From: Peptococcaceae bacterium
GTDB taxonomy: Bacteria; Bacillota; Dehalobacteriia; UBA4068; UBA4997
Length of the DNA: 7,013 bases
NCBI GenBank assembly: GCA_019421315.1
Contig: JAHZFN010000315.1
Location: 1-7,013, forward strand
Reading direction: 5' to 3'
In this document: positions 1-5,402 of the stretch, piece after piece
How the letters are laid out: each line of letters begins with the position of its first letter
Numbering within the stretch: the first letter of the stretch is position 1
Position numbers and translations under genes: made by a program
The notes under the pieces: generated by a model
Database searches by the model: none
What the model was told of the DNA's origin: nothing
What the model saw: only the letters and a program-made list of their open reading frames with translations

Positions 1-1
1 C

Positions 2-1861
2 CAAACCCCCAAACAATTAACTGCCCAACAGGTTACGGTGAAAATTCCCGAAACCGTTACCCTGAAAGCAGGAGGCAAGGAAAAAATCAACGTCGGCGTT
101 GAGTTGACGGAAGCGGGCAAAGCCGAGCTTGATAAGCTTTTCCCCAACGGCATTTTTATCGAGGGCTTTGTAACCTTAACTCCCGTAAGCGGCGATGAGG
201 TTTCTCTTTCCTATCCTTTCATGGGCTTTTACGGTGAGTGGAACGATGTTCCCGTTTTCGATTCCGATATTTACGACGGCGAAACGGCTGCCGTTTGCGA
301 AATGCAGCTGGGTCAGTTCGACGTTACAACAGGCGGCGGCTATATCCTCGGTCATAACCTTTATGTTAAAGGCGCAGCCAATTACGAGGCTGACAAAATT
401 GCCATAAAAGGCGGCGACAAAACTCAGTCCGTAACTGCCGTAACATCTTTGCTCCGCAGTGTGGATTCTCTGGAATTTTCTGCTGCTGACAGCGAAGATA
501 ACGTAGTTTATTCCGAAACCGACCTCAACGTTTGCAAAACCTATCATATGGGCGAGGCTTTCCACACCCCGATGGCAGCCAAAGGCTGGGTTCCCATCGA
601 CACCTGGAATGACCCGCTGGAAGACGGCAATTATATCTACACGGTAACCGGCACGCTGGGCGGCAAAGCTCAGTCTGTTCATTTCCCCGTTGTCATCGAC
701 AGCCAAAAACCGGAGGTTGTTTCCTCCGAAATCAGCGGTTCTCTGTGGAAAGTTAAAGTTAAGGACAATCATTATGTGCAGGCTGTTTGCGTAACGGAAA
801 ACGGCAATTCGGCTCTGACCGAATGGCAGGAACCCGACGCCAAAGCCGCAGGCGAAACCACGGAGCTGGTTTTCGATCTTTCTCAGCCCGAATTTAAAGG
901 TTTGAGTCAGGCGAAAATTGCCATGGTTGATTATGCAGGCAATCAGTTTGTTTCCGAATATTATTCTCTGGCAGGCTCTGCCGTTGTTTACCCCGAATCT
1001 GTCAGCCTCAGCAAAAACGAGGTTATCATGACAGAGGGCGACACAACTCAGATTACGGCGAATGTTCTTCCCGCCAACGCTTCCAACCGCACCGTAAGCT
1101 GGAGTTCTTCCGAACCAACTGTTGCCGAGGTTGACACCAACGGCAATGTTACCGCTATAAAAGAAGGCACCGCCATCATCACCGCCAAGACTGTCAACAA
1201 TCTGACGGCAAGCTGCGTGATCACGGTTCAGGCGGCGGAAAACCCCGAACCGCAGGTTAAGCCTGTTTTGGCATCCCTTGCCGTTCCTGCCGTTGTTACC
1301 GACAACACAGCGATTCCTTTTACTTTCTCTTTGGAACAGATGAGCAAGGTGGCGACGGTTTCTTTCAGCTTTGAAAAAACCTCCGCTTTGAACTGCACAA
1401 ATCTGATTGGCTTGAACGGTTTCACTTATCTCGGCATTAAATGGACGGACAGCGACCACGGCGTTATGGCGTTAAGCTATCTGCAAGGCGGGGCAGGCGG
1501 CAGCTTGACCAAAGCTGACCTGACAGATGTTGCCCGCTTGATCATGGCAACGGAAATGACCTCAGGCAGCTGCGGCGTTAAGCTGACGGGCGTTACCGTT
1601 ACAGGTTATGACGACAACGGCGAACCCGTATATCTGACGTCGGAAATCAAAAAAGCCGACGCCGAAACCAACATCACCGACCGAAACCGTTACGACCTGA
1701 ACAAGGACGGCGTTGTGGATTTGCTGGATATTACATTTGCCCAGAAATATTACAGATACACTCCCGACAGTCAAGGCTGGAGCAGTGTTTCCCACTGCGA
1801 CTTGGACGGCAACAACATCATCGACATTGAAGACATGATTTTAGTCCTCTTAGCATTTTAG
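2..1861 (+). CDS. C-terminal part of a secreted multidomain protein (subtilase-associated Fn3-like, Big_2, cohesin-like, dockerin); 5' end outside window
   Basis: The frame is open from base 2, so the gene starts upstream; the in-frame GTG at 38 has no ribosome binding site and lies inside a domain. 619 residues are visible. Positions 2-265 resemble the Fn3-like domain following the catalytic domain of S8 cell-envelope proteases (lactocepin/C5a peptidase type), with the hallmark YPFMGFYGEWNDVPVFD. A second beta-sandwich follows, with DGNYIYTVTG, FPVVIDSQKPEV and DNHYVQAV, also typical of these proteases. Bases about 990-1238 encode a Big_2 Ig-like domain (VSWSSSEPTVAEVD, GTAIITA). Bases about 1258-1640 look like a cohesin/CBM-type sandwich, a weaker call. 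The end is a type I dockerin with two calcium loops, DLNKDGVVDLLD (1694-1729) and DLDGNNIIDIED (1799-1834). Inference: a secreted subtilisin-like protease docking onto a cohesin-bearing protein. The catalytic domain is not visible, so protease activity is inferred. No sortase motif or membrane anchor follows the dockerin. Confidence 0.85.
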   Translation, partial: QTPKQLTAQQVTVKIPETVTLKAGGKEKINVGVELTEAGKAELDKLFPNGIFIEGFVTLTPVSGDEVSLSYPFMGFYGEWNDVPVFDSDIYDGETAAVCEMQLGQFDVTTGGGYILGHNLYVKGAANYEADKIAIKGGDKTQSVTAVTSLLRSVDSLEFSAADSEDNVVYSETDLNVCKTYHMGEAFHTPMAAKGWVPIDTWNDPLEDGNYIYTVTGTLGGKAQSVHFPVVIDSQKPEVVSSEISGSLWKVKVKDNHYVQAVCVTENGNSALTEWQEPDAKAAGETTELVFDLSQPEFKGLSQAKIAMVDYAGNQFVSEYYSLAGSAVVYPESVSLSKNEVIMTEGDTTQITANVLPANASNRTVSWSSSEPTVAEVDTNGNVTAIKEGTAIITAKTVNNLTASCVITVQAAENPEPQVKPVLASLAVPAVVTDNTAIPFTFSLEQMSKVATVSFSFEKTSALNCTNLIGLNGFTYLGIKWTDSDHGVMALSYLQGGAGGSLTKADLTDVARLIMATEMTSGSCGVKLTGVTVTGYDDNGEPVYLTSEIKKADAETNITDRNRYDLNKDGVVDLLDITFAQKYYRYTPDSQGWSSVSHCDLDGNNIIDIEDMILVLLAF

Positions 1862-2103
1862 CGACGTCGTGTTGTTAAACTTCGGACAGCGGTCAGGCAG
1901 CTATGATAGTTCGGAGAAACCTGTTAGTGCGCATTCGTTTTTGTTATCTGGGTGCTTGGCGATTTTCGTGCTTAGATAATTTATCGTTTAAATTCGGTAT
2001 TACCCTGTTACACAAGACAATTACGAAACTCCAATGCGTATTAAAATTTTTTAAATCACAAAATATATCATTATAAGATAGATGTACAAAGAAAAAGAAC
2101 AAG
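1862..2103. other. Intergenic region after the dockerin gene, with one imperfect hairpin
   Basis: I see no gene here. The first part has mixed composition; from about 2035 it becomes strongly AT-rich. The only clear structure is an imperfect hairpin whose arms, TTATCTGGGTGC (1944-1955) and GTGCTTAGATAA (1968-1979), pair over 12 positions including four G-T wobbles around a 12-nt loop. It lacks a proper U-tract, so it is at best a weak terminator or RNA 3'-end structure for the upstream gene. Confidence 0.3.
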
Positions 2104-2136
2104 AAAAAACAAGGCTGTTAAACAGCCTTGTTTTTT
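2104..2136. terminator. Bidirectional Rho-independent terminator between convergent genes
   Basis: The arms ACAAGGCTGT (2109-2118) and ACAGCCTTGT (2122-2131) pair perfectly around a 3-nt loop (TAA). The stem is flanked by a run of A on the left (2104-2108) and T on the right (2132-2136), so RNA from either strand ends in a U-tract. It lies 23 nt past the stop of the minus-strand pspC-like gene and about 240 nt past the stop of the plus-strand dockerin gene, the expected place for a shared terminator. Confidence 0.9.
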
Positions 2137-2158
2137 TGCTGAAATTTGTTGAAAAATC

Positions 2159-2362
2159 TTAAATATCGTGGTAACCGGGGTCTTCGGGGATGACTACGGC
2201 GGCGATGATGTAAAAAAGCAAAAGCGGTACAATTGCCGTGCAAAGACCGATGACAATTACCAGCAGACGCACAACGGTGGCGTCAAGATTTATGTAGTCT
2301 GCCAAGCCGCCGCAAACTCCGCAGAGCTGACGGTTGGTTTTGGAACGATACAATTTTTTCAT
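2159..2362 (-). CDS. PspC-domain small membrane protein
   Basis: A 67-residue protein that is almost entirely one PspC domain. The N-terminus MKKLYRSKTNRQLCGVCGGL and the following ADYINLDATVVRLL segment are the family signature. A hydrophobic stretch at residues about 30-58 forms one long or two short membrane segments, ending in VIPEDP. The family is named for phage shock protein C, an inner-membrane partner in envelope-stress signalling; in Firmicutes such mini-PspC proteins are common and their exact role is less certain. The start is supported by AGAGGTG a few bases upstream. It lies 147 nt downstream of glnS on the same strand, and a strong terminator follows it. It may be transcribed alone from the gap or by read-through from glnS. 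The protein lacks any DNA-binding or C-terminal extension, so calling it a transcription regulator would go too far. Confidence 0.9.
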   Translation of the reverse strand: MKKLYRSKTNRQLCGVCGGLADYINLDATVVRLLVIVIGLCTAIVPLLLFYIIAAVVIPEDPGYHDI

Positions 2363-2396
2363 TTTTCCGCACCTCTTTTCGATGATTTTTATTGTT

Positions 2397-2423
2397 ACTA
2401 TATACTTGAAATTACACTTGAAA
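2397..2423 (-). promoter_or_regulatory. Weak candidate promoter for the PspC-like gene
   Basis: On the minus strand TTTCAA (2418-2423) and TATAGT (2397-2402) stand 15 nt apart, which is short for a sigma-A promoter. The -10 candidate is good and the -35 is poor. The -35 candidate lies inside the second copy of the 10-bp direct repeat, as expected if an activator or repressor binds there. This is inference from position. Confidence 0.3.
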
Positions 2424-2425
2424 TT
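2404..2425. repeat. Tandem 10-bp direct repeat upstream of the PspC-like gene
   Basis: ACTTGAAATT occurs twice (2404-2413 and 2416-2425), identical, separated by AC, giving a 12-bp period. It ends about 40 bp upstream of the pspC-like start codon and overlaps the candidate promoter. Two identical half-sites close to one helical turn apart suggest binding by a tandem dimer such as a response regulator. The binding protein is unknown. Confidence 0.5.
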
Positions 2426-2444
2426 TGCTGCCGAGCGGCGGTAT

Positions 2445-2482
2445 AAAACGGCGGCGCAGCTTGCTTTTTGCCGACTGCGCCG
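2445..2482 (-). terminator. Probable terminator of glnS
   Basis: CGGCGCAG (2452-2459) and CTGCGCCG (2475-2482) form a perfect GC-rich 8-bp stem with a 15-nt loop, 27 nt past the glnS stop. On the minus strand the stem is followed by CCG and then TTTT, a short and slightly displaced U-tract. Termination may therefore be partial, leaving some read-through into the PspC-like gene. Confidence 0.5.
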
Positions 2483-2494
2483 AATTTTATCTTG

Positions 2495-2522
2495 ATTATT
2501 TTTTGCTAATTATTTTTTGCTT
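2495..2522. repeat. 14-bp tandem duplication spanning the glnS stop codon
   Basis: ATTATTTTTTGCT is present at 2495-2507 and again at 2509-2521 (period 14). On the coding strand this is AGCAAAAAATAAT twice: the first copy holds the last codons (Ser-Lys-Lys) and the TAA stop of glnS, the second lies just beyond. It looks like a slippage or tandem duplication event in low-complexity DNA. Confidence 0.7.
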
Positions 2523-4207
2523 TGGTCGTTATTTTGCGCTTGTTTTTGCTGCTGTTTTTTCCAGCTGTCTTTCAGGGAAACAATGCGGTTGAAAACGAAA
2601 CGGTTGTTTTCGGAATCTCTGTCCACGCAGAAATAACCTGTCCGCATGAACTGGAATTTTTCGCCGACCATGGCGTAAATGCGTTCCATTTTGGCGTTTT
2701 TTACTTCCAATGAATTTTTGTTCATGGTGGCAATGAAATCCGTACCTTCGGGAACGTCGTATGGATTGCTCTGTTCAAACAGGTAATCGTACAGACGAAC
2801 TTCCACATCCATGCAGTCGTTGGCGTTTACCCAATGGATTGTGCCTTTGACCTTTTTGCCGCTGTTGTCGCAGCCGCTCTTGGTTTCAGGGTCATATGTG
2901 CAGTGGATTTCGGTTATTTCGCCGTTTTCGTCCTTAACAACGCTTTCGCATTTGATGATGTAGGCGCCTTTCAGGCGAACCTCGCCCTCAGGTTTCAGGC
3001 GGAAATATTTGCGGGGCGGGTTTTCCATGAAGTCGGATTTTTCAATATAGATTTCACGGCTGAAAGAAACCATTCTTTTGCCCCGTTTTTCGTCTTCGGG
3101 ATTGTTTTCGATGGCAAGCATTTCGTGTTCGCCTTCGGGATAGTTGTCGATAATCACTTTAATGGGATCCATAACGCACATCAGGCGGTCGGCCTTTTTG
3201 TTCAAATCCTCACGAATGCAGTGTTCCAAAAGGGCAATATCCACCATGCTGTCGGCTTTGGCAACGCCGATTCTTTCGCAGAAATCACGGATAGATTCGG
3301 GTGTGTAGCCGCGGCGGCGCAGTCCTGAGATGGTTGGCATTCTGGGGTCATCCCAGCCGCTTACATAGCCTTCTTCCACCAGGCGGCGCAAAAAGCGTTT
3401 GCTCATGACGGTGTTGGTGATGTTCAAACGGGCAAATTCTATCTGCCTTGATTTGCAGGGCATATCCAGATTTTCCAAAACCCATTCGTAAAGAGGACGG
3501 TGAATTTCAAATTCCAAAGTGCAGATGGAATGTGTAATACCTTCCAGAGAGTCGGAGATGGGGTGCGCAAAGTCATACATGGGATAAATGCACCATTTGT
3601 CGCCTGTGCGGTGGTGGTGTCCGTGCTGAATGCGGTAAATTACCGGGTCGCGCATGATAAAGTTGGGAGAGGCCAAGTCGATTTTGGCACGCAGAGTATA
3701 GCGGCCGTCCTCAAACTCGCCGTTTTTCATTCTTTCAAAAAGCTCCAAATTTTCTTCGATGGGACGGTCACGGTAGGGGCTGGTTGCAGGCACGCCGATG
3801 CTGCCTCTGTGCTCCCGCATTTGGTCGGCGTTTAGCTCGCAGACATATGCCTTGCCCTCTTTGATCAGCTTTACGGCACATTCGTAAATGGTGTCGAAAT
3901 AATCGGATGCAAAATACAGACGGTCTGCCCAGTCGAAGCCCAGCCAGTGAATGTCCTCTTTGATGGAGTCGATAAATTCCACTTCTTCTTTGGAGGGGTT
4001 TGTGTCGTCAAAACGCAGATTGCAAAGACCGCCGAATTTTTTTGCCGTGGTGAAGTTCAGGCATATGCTTTTGGCATGGCCGATGTGCAGGTAACCGTTG
4101 GGTTCCGGCGGAAAACGGGTGTGTACATTGTGGTCAAAACGATTGTTTTCAATATCTGCTTCAATTTGCGAATGAATAAAATTCTTCGCCATAACTTCTT
4201 CTGTCAT
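2510..4207 (-). CDS. glnS: Glutaminyl-tRNA synthetase
   Basis: A class I synthetase that attaches glutamine to tRNA-Gln in the cytoplasm, using ATP. The product is 565 residues, close to the 554 of the E. coli enzyme. The catalytic domain has the HIGH motif at 41-44 within FPPEPNGYLHIGHAKS, CNLRFDDTNP, KWCIYPMYDFAHPISD, and the second class I motif as VMSKR (267-271), followed by GWDDPRMPTISGLRRRGYTP. These match the GlnRS rather than the GluRS branch. The C-terminal half holds the two beta-barrel anticodon-binding domains (KVKGTIHWV, RLYDYLF). After the usual family end (LKDSW) a tail of 16 residues rich in Gln and Lys is added. The ATG at 4207 is chosen over an in-frame upstream ATG at 4276 because GGAGGG lies 7 nt before it and the intervening DNA forms leader hairpins. 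Most Firmicutes use GatCAB instead, so horizontal origin is plausible. Confidence 0.97.
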   Translation of the reverse strand: MTEEVMAKNFIHSQIEADIENNRFDHNVHTRFPPEPNGYLHIGHAKSICLNFTTAKKFGGLCNLRFDDTNPSKEEVEFIDSIKEDIHWLGFDWADRLYFASDYFDTIYECAVKLIKEGKAYVCELNADQMREHRGSIGVPATSPYRDRPIEENLELFERMKNGEFEDGRYTLRAKIDLASPNFIMRDPVIYRIQHGHHHRTGDKWCIYPMYDFAHPISDSLEGITHSICTLEFEIHRPLYEWVLENLDMPCKSRQIEFARLNITNTVMSKRFLRRLVEEGYVSGWDDPRMPTISGLRRRGYTPESIRDFCERIGVAKADSMVDIALLEHCIREDLNKKADRLMCVMDPIKVIIDNYPEGEHEMLAIENNPEDEKRGKRMVSFSREIYIEKSDFMENPPRKYFRLKPEGEVRLKGAYIIKCESVVKDENGEITEIHCTYDPETKSGCDNSGKKVKGTIHWVNANDCMDVEVRLYDYLFEQSNPYDVPEGTDFIATMNKNSLEVKNAKMERIYAMVGEKFQFMRTGYFCVDRDSENNRFVFNRIVSLKDSWKKQQQKQAQNNDQSKK

Positions 4208-4214
4208 GTTTTTT

Positions 4215-4220
4215 CCCTCC
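4215..4220 (-). promoter_or_regulatory. Ribosome binding site of glnS that fixes the start
   Basis: On the minus strand GGAGGG stands 7 nt before the ATG at 4207. The alternative in-frame ATG at 4276 has no such site, so translation very likely starts at 4207. Confidence 0.85.
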
Positions 4221-4247
4221 GTTAATTGCTGTATTGTCAACCTGCCG

Positions 4248-4280
4248 AGGCGGTTTATGCCGCCTGTTTTTTCCAACAGG
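4248..4280 (-). promoter_or_regulatory. glnS 5' leader with two mutually exclusive hairpins
   Basis: In the transcript, hairpin A pairs CCTGTT with AACAGG (plus-strand arms 4275-4280 and 4263-4268, 6-nt loop). Hairpin B pairs AGGCGG with CCGCCT (arms 4260-4265 and 4248-4253, loop CATAAA). They share bases 4263-4265, so only one can be fully formed. There is no U-tract after hairpin B and no T-box consensus, so this is not a classical T-box attenuator. Whether the leader regulates glnS is unproven. Confidence 0.45.
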
Positions 4281-4302
4281 GTAAATTGCTCTATACTATA
4301 TT

Positions 4303-4331
4303 ATTGTATAACTTTTCCCTGATATATGCAA
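4303..4331 (-). promoter_or_regulatory. Candidate sigma-A promoter of glnS
   Basis: On the minus strand TTGCAT (4326-4331) and TACAAT (4303-4308) are separated by exactly 17 nt. Each hexamer differs from consensus at two positions or fewer. Predicted transcription start is near 4296, giving a leader of about 90 nt that contains the two hairpins. Confidence 0.55.
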
Positions 4332-4335
4332 GTTT

Positions 4336-4418
4336 TTTGCCGATTTTTTGTGAGTTTATCAGACAAAATTGCCTGAAATTTTTTTGTTTGATGTTTATTT
4401 TGAAATAAAATCGGCAAA
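4336..4418. repeat. 12-bp inverted repeat upstream of the glnS promoter
   Basis: TTTGCCGATTTT (4336-4347) and AAAATCGGCAAA (4407-4418) are perfect reverse complements 59 bp apart. The nearer arm ends 5 bp upstream of the glnS -35 element. This could be a pair of operator sites for DNA looping or an RNA structure in read-through transcripts. The AT-rich context lowers its significance, but the GCCGA/TCGGC core is not simple AT. The rest of 4208-4607 holds no gene that I can support. Confidence 0.4.
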
Positions 4419-4491
4419 CAAAAATTTGCTGTATTTTGACAGCGTAAGAACAAAGAAATGCTTCCGCAATTATTTAGCGGTTTGGCGGCGA

Positions 4492-4532
4492 TAAAAAAAT
4501 AAGGAACGATAAGCCAAAGCTTGTCGTTCCTT
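4492..4532 (-). terminator. Strong Rho-independent terminator of the pot operon
   Basis: Arms 4501-4514 (AAGGAACGATAAGC) and 4519-4532 (GCTTGTCGTTCCTT) pair over 14 positions with one T-G wobble and a CAAA loop. On the minus strand the stem is followed by A and then seven T (4493-4499). It lies about 75 nt past the potC stop and closes the operon before glnS. Confidence 0.9.
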
Positions 4533-4583
4533 AAAAATTTATTGGTTATTTGACAAGCCAAAGCCTGTCGCCGCTTAAAAATC
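4508..4583. repeat. Imperfect 32-bp direct repeat containing the terminator loop
   Basis: The segment at 4508-4539 recurs at 4552-4583 with 26 of 32 positions identical; both contain AAGCCAAAGC and CTTAAAAAT. The first copy is half of the strong pot terminator. The second can form only a 7-position hairpin with one mismatch and has no U-tract directly after it in the minus direction, so it resembles a decayed duplicate. Confidence 0.6.
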
Positions 4584-4607
4584 ATGTTAAAAAAATTTAT
4601 TAATAAT

Positions 4608-5402
4608 TTATTGATTTTCTTTGGCGGTTCGCCAGTTTACCAAAATCAAAAGGAAAAGCACCGCCGCAAAAAGCAGAGTGGATACGGCGTTGACTTCGGG
4701 GCTGACGCCTTTTCTCGCCATGGCATAAATGGCGATGGAAAGGTTTTGCACGCCGTTGCCGGTGGTGAAAAAGCTGATGACAAAATCGTCCAGAGAAAGG
4801 GTAAAGGCGAAGATAGCACCTGTAACAATGCCGGGCATTAAATTTGGCAGCATAACCTTGCGGAAGGCCGTGAAAGGCGTGGCGCCCAAATCAAGCGCCG
4901 CCTCGTAAAGGTTAGGCTTCATCTGGCTCAGCTTCGGCATAACGGAAAGCACAACATACGGCACGCAAAAGGTGACGTGCGCCAAAAGCAGACTGACGGA
5001 GCCGAAAGGAATCCGCATGAAGATGAAAAGCATCATCAATGCCACGCCTGTTACAATGTCGGGGTTCAGAACAGGCAGATAGGTTGTGTTCATAACCAAT
5101 TCGCGGGGTGTTTTTTTCAGCTTGGCGATGGCGATGGCAGCGGCTGTGCCGATGACTGTGGAAATCAGTGCCGCTAAAACGGCGATTACCAATGTGTAGT
5201 AAAGGGCGCTCATGATGGTTTCGTTGGAAAACAGGCTTTTGTACCAGTCGAAGGTAAAGCCGCCCCAATGACCTCTGTATTCGCTGGCGTTAAAGGAATA
5301 AACGATCAGCACGGCGATGGGCGCATACAAAAACAAAAACACCAAAGACATATAAAATATTTTGCCTGCTTTGCCCAGGCTTTTTTTGTGAGAAATTTTC
5401 AT
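4608..5402 (-). CDS. potC: Spermidine/putrescine ABC transporter permease PotC
   Basis: One of two membrane permeases of the PotABCD polyamine importer. The 264 residues equal the length of E. coli PotC. The N-terminus is short and positively charged, followed by about six membrane segments (first FYMSLVFLFLYAPIAVLIVY). The cytoplasmic EAA loop, EAALDLGATPFTAFRKVMLP, at residues 167-186 is the docking site for the PotA ATPase. LSLDDFVISFF and the preceding periplasmic-side loops are typical of PotC. The ATG overlaps the potB stop by one base (TGATG) and a GGGAGG lies inside the end of potB, so the two are translationally coupled. No potD follows: after the stop come an AT-rich stretch, a partial hairpin repeat and a strong terminator. 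Substrate within the polyamines is inferred from family, not visible. Confidence 0.95.
   Translation of the reverse strand: MKISHKKSLGKAGKIFYMSLVFLFLYAPIAVLIVYSFNASEYRGHWGGFTFDWYKSLFSNETIMSALYYTLVIAVLAALISTVIGTAAAIAIAKLKKTPRELVMNTTYLPVLNPDIVTGVALMMLFIFMRIPFGSVSLLLAHVTFCVPYVVLSVMPKLSQMKPNLYEAALDLGATPFTAFRKVMLPNLMPGIVTGAIFAFTLSLDDFVISFFTTGNGVQNLSIAIYAMARKGVSPEVNAVSTLLFAAVLFLLILVNWRTAKENQ

Noticed and set aside
38..40. GTG at 38 as the start of the dockerin protein
   Set aside because: The frame stays open upstream to the window edge, the codon lies inside a conserved Fn3-like domain, and there is no ribosome binding site or signal peptide.
176..1459. Long minus-strand open frame (about 427 codons) opposite the dockerin gene
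   Set aside because: The plus strand encodes recognisable domains throughout. The antisense frame has low-complexity composition, no known motif and no convincing ribosome binding site. It is a side effect of codon bias.
4208..4276. Extended glnS start at 4276, adding 23 residues
   Set aside because: It has no ribosome binding site and covers the leader hairpins. The extra residues do not resemble GlnRS, while the ATG at 4207 has GGAGGG at ideal spacing.
4208..4300. T-box riboswitch in the glnS leader
   Set aside because: No T-box consensus sequence is evident, the leader is too short, and neither hairpin is followed by a U-tract.
4428..4443. Short hairpin GCTGT/ACAGC
   Set aside because: A 5-bp stem with no U-tract and no gene context is within chance expectation.
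4301..4585. Minus-strand open frame of 94 codons between potC and glnS
   Set aside because: It runs through the strong pot terminator and the glnS promoter, has no ribosome binding site and looks like no known protein.
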